Shown: in pieces, positions 49,601 to 62,211 of the stretch
Layout: each line of letters begins with the position of its first letter
How positions within the stretch are numbered: position 1 is the first letter of the stretch
Assembly (NCBI GenBank): GCA_947044365.1
Contig: OX345638.1
Location: forward strand, 4,910,201 to 4,974,200
DNA length: 64,000 bases
Reading direction: 5' to 3'
Origin: Petrosia ficiformis
Taxonomy: Eukaryota; Porifera; Demospongiae; Haplosclerida; Petrosiidae
Program-made: the position numbers and the translations under genes
The notes under the pieces: model-generated
Databases searched by the model: none
The model's input: only the letters and a program-made list of their open reading frames with translations
What the model was told of the DNA's origin: nothing

Positions 49601-52600
49601 CCTCTAATAATATTATCATCATCGTTACCATGTAAAAAATCATCGAACTCGGAACCTAATATGTTCTCTATGGATTCGTATGTATCTCCTTCTGCATCAG
49701 CTCCAAATCCAATACCAAGCATGATATTGACATGTACTCCTTTTAAATATTCTCCACTGAACACAACTGTGTCTAAACCTTCTCCTCCATCTATAGTATC
49801 TGCTCCATACCCACCATATATCGAATCGTATCCCAAACCACCCAATAAAGCATCATCACCATCGCCACCAAATATCTCATCATCTCCGTGATAACCTGAT
49901 ATATAATCATTACCATCTAATCCTATTAAAGTCTCATTACCCACTCCACCAATAATAGTATCATTTGCATTACCTCCTGTTATCTTTGTAGATTTTGAAC
50001 TACCCTCAATTCTGTTCTCTGCTTTTCCGGAACCAACAATTACAACAACATCTTTGTATAACGAATCATTATCACCCAGTATAATTTGACTGAATGGTGA
50101 TGAAGAGAAATCAACCATAATGATTTCCATATATGGATACATTTCTGTTAGTTTAAACAGAACATTATCGGCACTGTGAACTATTAAATGCTGATAAGCC
50201 TCTCCTTTGAAATAATCAATGATTATTATTTTTACAGAGTCATTTTGGGATGAGGATGTTAAAATGACGTGGTCAGCATCTCGCAAAATGTAGATATCAT
50301 TAAACAAAACTTGAAATAACACATGATCTAATTCTCCATCTTCAGCATGGTTTTCAATCTGATTGTAGAGACCATAGTCATAACCGATTACATAAGTGTC
50401 CGTTCCATTTCCTCCTGCTAAATTCTGGTATCCATATGGATTATCCGGACCAGGATCAATGTAGTTATCACCAGCATTTCCAATTACATGAATACTACAA
50501 GCATCTGTGTTTGCTACAAATCGTTCAACATTTACATTCGATGGTGTAGTAAGGTCAATTATGTCTATCTCTCCTCCACAGTCCTTATCCGATTCGATTT
50601 CTCTTGGCAGGATTTGTCCGTTTGTAGTTTGAAATTCTTCCTTTGATTCAGGCAAGAAGGCGAGCACCTTGTCACTGGTTTTAATCATTAAGTGAGTGTA
50701 GTTTGAGCCTTGAAACCATTCCTTAAGAAGGACATACTTCATTTTATCTGCTTCATCATCTTGACACTTTATGAGTAAATCATTAGAACAGTGGGTCATA
50801 GTAAGATGTATATTCTCACTATCGCATTCAAATAGAATCATATCGAATTCTTGTAGTTCGTTGTAATTTTCTATAGTAGCAGATACACAACCTGATTTTA
50901 TTACATAAGTATCTTTGCCACCATTTCCTCTCAGAATATCTGAGCCTCCAGTACAGCTCATTACATTACCCCATTCATTTCCCCTAATGACATCATTATA
51001 GGGCGAGTCAAAAACAGACTTAACCTCCTGTGCTGTTTCTACATCTATCACTATATCTTGACTATTGGTTGGGTTGTTTAGATCAACTATTACTCTGTTT
51101 GTATTTTTTTTTAGATCAATGGTGACTGGAACTTTTTTCGGTAGTGCTGTGGTTATGTCTGTTTCCACAAAGAAATTAATCCAATCCTTGGATATAAAGA
51201 TGGCATGTCGATTTGCCTCATTTGAGAACCACGAAATCACAGTAATTTTGCTTTCATCAGGGTTGAGTGAGTCATACAACAAAAGATCTAACTGAGATTT
51301 TTCTATGCGTATCTGTGTGTACGGTATTTCAAAGACAATGGAATCCTGTTCTTCATCGGTGGCACTGTTATCAATTCGATCGACTCCATCTCCTTCTTTT
51401 ATGAGATATACATCTACTCCATCACCACCTTTGAGGTAGTCATTACCAAGACCACCTTTAATAACATTGTTTCCATCACTTCCGACTATGGTATCATCAT
51501 GATCAGAGCCAGTAACCTGCTGTACATTTGAAAAGGAACCCGTCAATTCAATACTTTGACTACTTTTGCTCTGATGGCGATCCACAGATACAGCATCACA
51601 AGTAACCTGGTATTCATCCACACTTATTTCTGTTTTTACAATTTGGATACCAACGCCATCTTTAGTCGTAAGATAGATGTGACGATGGAATTGCTCAATG
51701 CCAGATATGAACCAGTTTTTCAGTTTAATAGAGTGAGTGTTACAATAACTAACGATTATATTTTCCCCGTCTCTGTAGCACCGAATATTAGAATAGCTGA
51801 CATTGAGAAACAAAGTGTCCATTTCCTCATCAAGAGCAAAATTATTGATTATAGCTCGTCCTCCTGCGGCTGGAACAAAGTACACATCATTGCCTTCTTC
51901 ACCATAAACATGTGAAGATTGAGGGCCTAGAAAGAACTTGTCATCTCCTCCTCGGCCGTACAAGTCATAATGATAACTAGATAGGAAGAGTCTGACTTCA
52001 GTTTGATTACTTCTTGACTCACATTCTTCTGCACTTCTTCTCAAGTGCTGGTGCAGCTGAGAGTGTTTCGATCTCACTGCTCTCTTTTTTCTCTGCATTG
52101 CAAAAAACTCATTATCTTTATCGTTCCCAGTGTATACTCCATAACGAGATGATTTATGGGCTTCAAAACGATCAATAACATCATAACTCTTCACAGGAAT
52201 GAACATCCATAGCTTGGCTGTTTCCCGTCTGTATACAGGATGAGATAATTCACCTACTCCCAGAATAATAGTACTGACAGGACGATCGAATGGAAATGTT
52301 TCCGTGTTAACTGTAGGAGCATGGGTACCTGTTGGAACAGTTGGTAGAGTTACAGTGAATGACATTCCATCTTCATTGAGTTTCACGTCAAGAAAGCCTC
52401 CAAACTGGGAAGAGACACCAGCAGTAAAGTCGATAGTGCCAACTTCACTTCCATCTTCATCCTCTCCTTTGATAGTCAACTCGAAATAATTAGCTGGATT
52501 CGAGAGATTTCTCAATAATTCCTCATTTTGTGCCTTTTCTTCCTCAAGAGCTCTCAACTGTCTGCCAAGTCCAAGAGTTAATACGTCAACAATACCATTT

Positions 52601-54939
52601 GCAAATCCCTTCATAAATGCCAAAAGCTGCACTCCAAAGCCTTTTCCTTTTACTTTATCCAGCTCTTCTTTGATATTCAGATAAAAGTCATCCATTGCTA
52701 TTCTAATAATTGTTAAAGCAATTCCGAGTACTTGAGTTATTGGAGCAAGTATTGGAAATGCTGCTTCTACTATTGAAAGTGCAGCAAGTGTTACATCAAG
52801 AACAAGATGACCAATTTTCAGACCTAGTGGTGTTGGACTGTTTTTGTCTGCTAAGTCTTTTATATCCTCTGCTATAGCATAAATGTCAAAAGCTATGCCA
52901 ACGAATGGAATATTTCCAGCAAGTCTTCCAAGAACCTTTGCACCTGATTTTCCTGCTGCTTTAGCACCTAGTGCAGATAGTGACTTCATTGTTTTCTGAA
53001 GTCCTATTTTTTTAGCTGTCTTAGTTATCACATTCTCAAAAGCTCTCTTAGACACTTTCTTAACAACATCATTAAATCCTGTAAGTCCACCAATAGAGTG
53101 AGCCACTTCAGCTGAAGAGAACATTGCTCTACCATGTTCTCCTTTAGAATAATATTGACCAGTAGCAAGAACACTGACAAACGTACCAAAAACACCAAGG
53201 CCTCTTCCAGCCCTAGCCACCGCAACAGAAGAACCTTTAATTGAACGAGTTTCCTTGACATTTGCAATTCGTTCCTTTGTAAAAGCTGATGTTCCCAATT
53301 TATCAGCATCTACCTCTATTTGATGACTCTGCTTTCTCCCTTCCTCATTAACTGTTTCAAACTTAAGAATATTTCCTTTCCAATCGAATGAGTTCTCTAC
53401 AAGTTTCAATTTACCCTGAAGCGAGCATGCAGCACTCCTTTTTGTTGTTGTTGTTGGACATAATTTTGATGTGCTAGCAATTGCACTAGTAGCAGCACTT
53501 GTAACACCTCCTGTAGCAGCATCTGAAGCTGCACCTATTTTAACTTTTGGTGCATCATCACCATCAGATATTGGGCGGCCTCGTTTTCCAAATGTCTGAT
53601 GTACTGCTTCACGTCCCATCTTTGTACCACCTCTTTGGGATAGTATAAATAATTCATTGAATGATTTTTCTGTGAAATGTGCCTTAGGATCTCTATCAAT
53701 AATTCTTTGAAGCACGTCTCGGAAAATACTGTCTGCTCCAGGAACACGGCCAGCTGTTTTTACCTTAAGTGGTACTTTAGGAATTTCATGGAGTTTAGTT
53801 ACCCATTTGTTGTGTGCCACTATAGAGACATCTCTGTACTCATTAATATGGTTAATAGTATCACCTAATAGTGGAGGCAGGTTATCTCTAATCTTTTTTT
53901 CTGCAGCTATGTCATTTTTTCCTGCAGCAAGTTCCCTTGCTCCTTCAATTAGCTTGTCATATTGCTCGGGTTTAGGAAATTCACGTAAATTCTTTTTGCA
54001 CAGGGCTCTAATTTTTGTCTTGACTTGGTTATCTTTAGTTGTTAAAGTAATTTTCTTCAATGCTGCTAAATTTGATGATGATGGAGATATTAATTTTGAT
54101 ATTTCCAACCTAAGCTTGTTACGTTTGGTAGTGTCTGTTTCTGTACTATAAGCTGCCACTTTCTTCTGTAAGTCATCATATTCTGTGTCTTTTGAAAACG
54201 CATCAAAACCATAATTTTTGAAAAACTCATTCATTTCTAGCTTCCAAATTTTATCTGATGAAAGTTTTTCAATTTTTGTCACCTCTTGCATGACCCTTTT
54301 GAATTCCTTATAATATTCCTCTTTTGGTCTGGCAGCCTCAGCTACTTGACCAATGATCATCAGTGTTCGCATGTGTTTAGCAGTTTCGGCATCTAAACCT
54401 GTCCATGGTGTTTGTCCACTAAGTGTTTCTCGTGAAGAATCAAGCATCATTTTAGCAATTTTTGCCTCATCATAGCCTCCTTTCCTTATGTCTTCATACA
54501 AAAATTTGTATTCTACTAATTTGGCATCTTTTAAAACCAAAATTTGGTTATTGGTGTCACGTCTCAAATGAAATTCAAAGTCTTCACCAGCTATTGGAAC
54601 TTGAAACTTCACAGGTTTTGTTTCTGTTGTTGGCAAAACTGCCCAGTTTTGAAGCATGTAGAATACCTCAGTGAGTTTGTAGTTTCGAACCTCGGCTCCA
54701 GTCAGTTTATAAAAATCACCAGTACGGATACCATCTGTATAATAGTATTTTGATTTTTCTATACCGACGATGTTGCCGGATGTATCCTTTTTATCAACTA
54801 GAGTACCCCATTCAGTTTCGTACGCTTTTTGACGTTCATATGCCGTTTCGTACAGAGCGAACATATCAAGAGTAGGAGCAGCATTGCTATGTTGAAAAAC
54901 AACACACAGCAGGACTGTTATTAGTACAATCTTCATCAT
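46677..54939 (-). CDS. Giant secreted RTX-repeat protein with FN3 and CCP modules
   Basis: Two exons, 47259-54939 and 46677-47200, with a 58-nt intron (donor GTAAGT, acceptor TCTTAG) that restores the frame; about 2,734 residues. Order by approximate residue: signal peptide 1-20; charged helical N-terminal domain 25-560; hydrophobic core 570-810 (GNIPFVGIAFDIYAIAEDI at ~672 and a long apolar stretch 705-745), resembling in pattern the membrane-inserting region of large bacterial toxins; basic QRKKRAV furin-type site ~945; five RTX calcium-binding blocks (GGxGxDxxx nonapeptides, e.g. GGDGDDALLGGLGYD), each followed by a ~90-residue beta-rich spacer, 995-1960; FN3 ~2015-2110; four CCP/Sushi modules 2114-2360; a cysteine-rich segment; a fifth CCP; a novel 174-residue C-terminal domain on exon 2. 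Likely an extracellular calcium-dependent defence or adhesion protein. Toxin-like activity is inference from architecture only. Confidence 0.88.
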
Positions 54940-56093
54940 TAATGCTGGAGTTGTTATTGTGCTTTCGATTGAAAGTGTGCAGCAGCTGAAATGACATAAT
55001 GCAAAAAAAAGAAATGAAAGTTATTACAATTTGCAAACAAAGAAATGATTTAATCATTATGAAGGAATTCAATTACTATTATTATATTATATGCCAAACC
55101 TTTATGTACACTATTGTCACTACTCATAGTTAGTTCATGTGTATGCCTTATAATTTTGGTTACGATATAGTATTTTCATATTAATTGACTTGTATATCTT
55201 TCTATACATGTATATATAATTTTATACCATGATGGAACCACATTTCAAAGGAAACTGGTTGGTATATAAATACTCCCTAGTGTTGTATATTTCACTTTGA
55301 TGTTTGAAAACTCCCCTGCTTATGGTTAACACTTTCCATTCATCAACAACCTCTGAACCAAAATAAGCAAATTTAATCAATCAACTGAAACCAAAATGCA
55401 AACAATTGCAAAAAAAAACAAGTTGAGAAATCGTGTGAAACAGGAATAACTGAGCCATAAACAGTTACTTTTTCATTGAATTCTAAGTATCAATAAATGC
55501 AAAAAAAAACATTAATTTATAGAAATAGCCTTAAACAGTCATTCAATACAGTGCCAGTCATTTTCATTAAGCGAATAAAATGATGTAATTGGCAAAAATT
55601 CTGGAAACGGAGGTGGGAATGTTTGATATGTCAGCAAATATCTAGGAGGTAAGGCGTAAGGTCCTACTCAACAGCATCCCTGTGCAGAATCACAGGCAAT
55701 GAGTACATGGCTGAGTATTGGCTACAATACTGACTGATTTATGATGATTAAGTCTAGTTTGTTTAATTCCTCCAGGTCTTTTCTTTGATGTTTTCTCACT
55801 GTTCACATATCGATCAGGTTTGTAGATTTGTTGCAGCTGCGGACTGATCCCCAAATCCCTGTGCTATTGTCCACCTCTACAACAGAAACATTTTCCATTG
55901 AAGTAGAACACACAGCATAACAAACCTTTAGGAGGGTAAATATTTAAAACACCTGATAACCATAGCTGATTTTCTTCAGAAGAAGAATTGGTCTCAGTAC
56001 GGCCAGATTGGGCTCCAACACCATCAGAATGCAGACACTTGAAAAAGTTTTCAAGAGTTAGTTAAAATGCAGAGCAAGCTATCCAAAAATGTT
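54940..56093. other. Intergenic, 5' flank of the RTX gene
   Basis: AT-rich, no gene. It probably contains the promoter and 5' UTR of the minus-strand RTX gene, but no TATA box or splice pair can be assigned with confidence. None of this flank is found beside copies A or B. Confidence 0.5.
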
Positions 56094-56526
56094 TTAATAA
56101 AGAAGATCGAACTCTTCTTTATTAAAATACTTCTGATAGCTTGGTTTTTGTATCCTCATGGAACGAAGTATATCAGCTAGCAGAGACTGTGTCATTTTAG
56201 GTGGATATGAGTTGGCTGTCCTGCTACGTGCTTCATTCATGAAAATACAGAGCCACATGTTCAGAACTTCCTTACAACAAGAAGGATTTAAAATTTCACA
56301 AGGACAAGTATTGCTTTGGTTTCTGCTATTGTAGCCTTCAAACAAACCATTCATTGTGCACTTACTAGACTTCTATGTGTTTTTAGAAACCTGTGGGTTC
56401 GACATCAAAGTCGACTGGTGTTCTGAAACATTCGAAAATCTTCCCTTCCCCTTTCTCAATATAGACAGCTTGTGTTTCTTCGACGGAACTGGATTATGAT
56501 CATCGTTCTCTTTCTTGTTGGACATA
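56094..56526 (-). pseudogene. KIAA1958/QRICH1-like (Crypton-derived) N-terminal fragment
   Basis: From an ATG at 56526 the frame reads a polar, lysine-rich leader (MSNKKENDDHNPVPSKKHK), meets a TAG at 56373-56375, then continues in the same frame to 56094. The second part (LNMWLCIFMNEARSRTANS, then YPPKMTQSLLADILRSMR) matches the core-binding helical region of the KIAA1958/QRICH1/ZMYM family derived from Crypton tyrosine recombinases. The catalytic domain is absent. With the stop and the missing C-terminus this looks like a dead fragment, though a missed intron cannot be excluded. Confidence 0.6.
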
Positions 56527-56582
56527 GCAAATACAAATCTACACAACACTGTGGAGCATGCGCTCAAGCGTGGTTCCATCAT

Positions 56583-56690
56583 TGTATATACCACAATACT
56601 CACCTCACCCTTGGGCTATGCCGCCCTCGGGCTCAGTGAGGATAATATACCTCGCAGGGGTGGTATAACATATACATATATGAAATATAT
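56583..56690. mobile_element. Small palindromic element
   Basis: 'gtatataccacaatact' at the left and 'gtggtataacatatac' at the right are inverted partners around a 'cttgggctatgccgccctcgggctcagtgag' core. Probable short MITE. It abuts the 5' end of the fragment above. Confidence 0.5.
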
Positions 56691-56699
56691 ATATAATTA

Positions 56700-57961
56700 T
56701 ATGTCATTGTTTTGTTATTGCCAATTAATAATTGTTTTAGATTAACAAAACATTTCAGTAGTCATGCAACTACCTTCTAAATGATGGCACACACAATTGG
56801 ATGTTATACATGACTACAATAATGATTATTATACTCACATTATAGCTATTGTTTACTGTGTTACAACTTACACTCCAGGTGTTGCAATATCATAGTATAA
56901 TTATAAAACACTTAATATTTGTGGCTTCAATTGCGTGCACAAAATAAAACAGGTAGAGCTATAAACTGACATACACAATAAAGTAATGATGGGCGTTCAC
57001 AGGAGAAATATGCTACTTGGGTCCATATTATATCTATTATACCAGGAGCCCATGAAAAATTTTAAAATTATTTTGAAAAGTCATTGCAAATGGCAAATCG
57101 ATGGACATTGTATAGAATATGCAGTAAATAAAGGTAAGTTAGTAGCTAATGTTTTATTGCTGTAAGTTTAAATTGTGGTTTGTCTCATGACCCAATCATT
57201 CTGCCATTATGTAATTGGTCTAAATAACCATTTACGCTATGGCTGTGAAATTTACAGGCACACACACACACACAGCATTTGATTTACAAACGCCCACCTA
57301 AGGTTAACTAGGAGACCACGTGTGCATATGCACATGGTAGGTAAGGTTTTCAAGTGAATTGGATCTTTTATAATTCAATAACAACGAGCCACTAATTAAC
57401 TTCACGGTTTTGTAAGTAAGTACATACATATATTAACTGATGCATTGGTAAACAGGTCTTTATAAGCATTTTCAGATACGGATAAAGAGGGGAGGGTTGA
57501 GATCCCAGCAAAAATATCTTTAAACCCCATTTTTAGTTCCAAAGGCTAGATTCTTCATGTCAAAGGTCCATTGCAACCAAATCATCAATCATCAAACCAT
57601 ATGGACATGTTAATAGTTAAGATTGTTTAATACAATTCACATGTATGACAAGCTTTAATATTTTCAACAATAAAGTTTCAATGAACAACATAAACATAAC
57701 AACGTGTAGCTATGGAGAAAAATAACGAGCGCAAGCAACTATAGAGTTGTCAGCTGTCTGTCTGTCAGAAAGAACTGTTGACAGCAAGCACATTAGTCAC
57801 GCAGCCTCCGTTTTCGAACATTCTCTTATTATCCAAACACAGACAGAACACAGTAACTGCCTACAGTACCGAGTGTTAATAAATATAAGGATGTAATATA
57901 TATAAAATTATGCTATTTTGATTAAACCAGTTCATGACTTTAATGAGCTGATATACTGAAT
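56700..57961. other. Intergenic, no gene seen
   Basis: AT-rich with an (AC)n tract at 57258-57275. No motif-bearing open frame. Confidence 0.6.
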
Positions 57962-58325
57962 AAGGTTTTTATGACCCGTAGGGCCATTCCTATGATTGCT
58001 TTCCATGGAGTTAAATCTGTATATTTATATTCTTGAGTCTACTTGCGCGAGTATATTAGTTGAAGAAGTTGCGTCATTCCCGGGGGCTCGGTCAATTAAT
58101 GGGCGTAGCATGTTTTAGCTCTGCAAGGAAGAAAGAAAGCTGCTACTTAGAAACTGGAACTAATAGCCATATTTCAAAAGTTCTACAAGATCATTTAAAA
58201 GGTGAGGAGAGCAGGTAGTTGAAATAATAACTATAATAGACAGTTGTCTTTCAGGCTTTATAAAGTCAGGCAAGATTACTGAATGCCGGCTGGAGACCAA
58301 GATACGTGTTTCTTTATATATCTTG
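57962..58325 (+). mobile_element. Dispersed repeat R1, copy d
   Basis: A ~360-bp copy: GACCCGTAGGGCC, a degenerate AT tract, 'cttgcgcgagtat', 'cccgggggctcggtcaattaa', 'gtcaggcaagattactgaat', and an end 'atacgtgtttctttatatat'. Collinear with copy c throughout. Confidence 0.85.
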
Positions 58326-60236
58326 TTTATTTGCAACAATAATACATGCATTGTCGGTATAATCTTATATATACATTCTAATACAACCCGTTTGGTGTTC
58401 AGGAGAAATGAAAAATTTATGATATGCAGATATTTAATTAGTACTGGTATTGAGCTTCAGGCATGTCTACCAACAATAGCATTTGATTTTGCCTTCATGT
58501 AGTAGTGTATGGCCATCAAATTCCCTCATACCAGCATATAATAATAATTTCTAGCATAAGTTTTATGCACTCAACGTTGCATAAAATTATATAGCTAGTT
58601 TTATAAATTGTTATGCATCCCAGCAAAAGACAAAAAGAACTGATTGTCTCCTTGTCATAACAGAGTAAAAGTGACTGTGAACTTGCTGGTCATAAATATC
58701 ATAATCGTGTAAATAGAGGAAGGCAGCTGGTATATATAGGGCAATAAGAGCTGTGGAAACTGTTGAGCAAAGAGAACAAAGATTGCAGAGTTTGCAAAAG
58801 GTTTTCTATCTGTGTTCTTGGACTCACCCTACAAGAATTATTACGCATGCGACATTCTCTGCTTGATAAAATCAAGGTGCAAAAGTAAACAGCTTAACCA
58901 CTTGCTATGGCCTAAAGTTATAAAAATTAACATTATTGTGGCCCTTTTCCAAACTATTTATGTTATGTAACATATGTGCTGAATGTAACTCATTGACTTA
59001 TACTTGGTCAGTTAATGGGCATGGCACATAATACAGCACATGAAACTGGTAAAAAGCTTACAGTTAAATTTAAACTGGAACTAGAAAGTCTTAATTCAAC
59101 TCAACATATTATTAAATTTCTACAAAAAACTTAAAACAAAAAAAGAGTCCGTGATCAAAATAATAGGGCTCCCCTGTTTCAGCCCATCAAAATGTCAGCC
59201 ATGCAGATTAATTGTTTGCTATTATTAGAGCCTGTAAAGTTGGAAATCTATGTATGTATTTTACTTTTAAAAACTGAAATACTAGGCACAATTAGTCTTG
59301 TGCCCAGCTGCCCACGAGTTCCCTTTAATAGTTGGGAATGTACATTCTTGGGTGGAGCTAAGATGGAGCTGGTTGATCTGCAACATGCCAGGTGAAACCA
59401 CAAGGATGTAATCATGTAAATGGTGAATCATAGTTTAGTTTTTTTGTTTCGGAAGTGGAAATGGTATAAGCAAAAGCTTTAGTGATAGGTACAACAAGCA
59501 GGGACAGTCGTGTGCACATGCTGTACCCATTTGGAAGAGAAAATGAAGCAGGTTTTGAATCGCCATTGAATTTCTTTGTGATAATGAAGGTATGTGTCAT
59601 TGATGTGTATCTGCTCTAATAAGACTATAGAGTTGATGCTCTGAATGTTAATATTGGGAGTGAGTGTTGCGTTTAACAACCAAAGAAAGGAGATGTGTCA
59701 AATCATTGAAACAAAATCTAGCGTGGAAGTAGGATGTTTTGCCCTCTAATGCCATAGCTAGAATTTTTTTAGGAGTGAAACTCAGGCGTGCGCAAAGAGC
59801 GCAAAATTTTTGGCATCTAATTACACTTTATGGTGGGTGTGTTCGAAATAGCAATTAATTACAGCCTGTCATAATCACGAATAGTGGCCAACAGCTGTTC
59901 GTTCGAACGGTTAAGTTGGGGAACTAGGGGTTTAACGGGAGTCGAAAACTTCGTTGCTGTTTAAGTCCAGGCTAGTAGTAGAAGTACAACCATTAGGTCC
60001 ACACTGTCTAGAGGAGAAAAAGTATGCACGCATTAAAACATCCTCTGATGATTTTCCATTATCATATGATGGTTTTGCACCTGTCGATACGTCATTACCT
60101 GCTACTGCAGAATGTTTACAGCAGTACAAAACGGTTGATGGCAAGATACTAGACCATTCTTCCTCCAAGCATCATTCAAAAAAATAAAAGAAGCAGAATA
60201 ATGAAAACAGTCTTTAAAAAAATTAACTAACATGTA
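58326..60236. other. Intergenic, no gene supported
   Basis: Mostly AT-rich. The slightly more GC-balanced stretch 59940-60190 has overlapping open frames on both strands (77-78 codons), neither with a recognisable domain. No splice-linked exons could be attached, so no gene is called. Confidence 0.5.
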
Positions 60237-60242
60237 GAAATA

Positions 60243-60429
60243 TCAAAACAAAAAGTACACAATCAAGATTGGATGATACCTTAGCAAAATACCTTTTTTA
60301 TAACAACATACCCTGCATAAGTATATTGTTATAAAAAAGGTATATGATAGGGTTGTTGCTGTATGGAAGTGGTTACTAATTTTTTACTAAGATACCATCC
60401 CAATCTTGTTTATGTACTTTTTGGTTTGA
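60243..60429. mobile_element. Palindromic Tc1/mariner-type MITE
   Basis: Between TA dinucleotides. The ends read TCAAAACAAAAAGTACA and, reverse complemented, TCAAACCAAAAAGTACAT. The inverted repeats extend ~48 bp each, with a second inner inverted pair (TACCTTTTTTATAACAA / TTGTTATAAAAAAGGTA, ~60289 and ~60328). ~187 bp, no coding capacity. Confidence 0.85.
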
Positions 60430-60774
60430 TATCCCAACATTTTAGTACATTTTTTTAAAATGTTTTTATTATTCTGTAAACATAATTATATGTAATGCAA
60501 ACTTTTCACTTAACTGATAATTGTGGGGCTCATTCAGATAAAAATAGTGCATATGAAAATTGCTAAACTCAGAAATTTGATACATGCAGATAATTCAGTT
60601 CCACAATAAAGAATAATAAACTGAATACAAAATATACTATTGATAAATAATATCAAACATTTACTAAAACATTTCCTTACCACTTTTTGTGGTGCTCTTC
60701 AGGGCAGGGATACTTGTCTCTGAAGAAGGATTTAGTCTCAGTATACGTTGGAAACCTTTAATAGTCTTTGCTTT

Positions 60775-62179
60775 AAGAGAAACCAGGTTTAAGTGCTGGT
60801 CTGATATCTGAGCAATTTGGTGCTGTTTATATACACACCCATGCAGCCAGTGTCCTCAAACCAACTAAAATTTTTAAATACTATTGATTGGCTGCTTGGT
60901 GATGACGTGCATGAACATAATTCTATATTTGGTAACCATGTTAAGCTACACACAAGTAAAAATACATGATAACTGGTGTGTGTATGTAGCTTGTAGCATG
61001 AACATTAATTTGAGAAGGTCAAAATGTTTTCGTACTGTACCTGGTAAATGTTTTATTGATGTAGAACATGATGTGTACATCAATCAGGTATAGGAAGAGA
61101 AATAAAGACAATGATTCTTTGTGAATAGGAATTACCTTGTAAATGTGTATATTTTATTCAATTACTATAATATTATTGACTATATATAATTATATAATTT
61201 ACTCTTAGTATAATAAACGTTTATGTCAAAAACTGCTTCAATAGATCTTCACAGAAGATACTGCAACATTTTACAAATTACTATACTTTCATTTGTCAAC
61301 AATAACACACTTGAAACCATTAGTGAATAGAAATGGGATTCCAACTACACAAAGTACAAATCATAAAGCATTTGATCAAAGCTTTGATGAACTCGATGCG
61401 TATGCATGGTAGTCTTTGAGTTCCTCCATATGAGTGAAAATGAGAACATTAAGTGAAGAATGGGAAGTCTTTTGCAATTCCTTGTTTGGTGTACAAACAA
61501 ATACATGCAGTTGGGCACACGTTTTCCAAAACACACTTGAATGAAAAATGTTTTGAATTCCTTTCTAATTATAATGTAACAGTGTTGACATACAGATTGG
61601 TACAAAGAGTCTTTTTAAATAAAAATGAGGAGGTTGTCCTTGAATGTACTCATACTTACACACTGACAAAATGAGACTCAATTACATGAAACAATGGCAC
61701 TGTAGCTGTACAACAACTCATTACACTTACCTTTGACACTTTCTTTTGAGCATATAGGAGCAAAAATTTAGTCAACAATATTGATATGGCATAGATGGTA
61801 CAGCCACATTCTTTTAGGGCATTATCTCAAGCCAGTAAATGTAAATAGCAACCCGAACACCACATTTCCTATGAGTTCAGCTGTGAACAAAATTTTCCAT
61901 GGTAACAGATAGAACAGACTAATGCAAACCATCAAACCAGGACATTAACATCTTCACTATGAAATAGTTATCAGTAAAATTATTGACATTCATAATAATT
62001 AATTGCCTGCCTTATATAACCTTATAAGTTAACCAGGACACCAGGAAAACCTTCAAAAATTGAGCACTATAGTGATAAACAATTAATTACATATATAAGC
62101 AATGTATGTTGTAGTCTACAGATCATGACAACTAGGCTGCATTACCTCTATATAATGGCATTGAGAGATAGTGAGTATG

Positions 62180-62211
<32 letters not shown>

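Noticed and set aside
49661..54151. Plus-strand and alternate-frame open frames within the RTX gene
   Set aside because: Shadows of the 7.7-kb minus-strand coding exon; biased composition (e.g. Pro/Ser-rich) mirrors the opposite-strand Gly/Asp repeats.
59932..60187. Gene on either strand at 59.95-60.19 kb
   Set aside because: Both strands are open by chance over the same stretch; no domain, start context or linked exon supports either.
61345..61674. Overlapping ~75-85 codon frames on both strands
   Set aside because: The second copy of the duplication breaks both frames; no motif.
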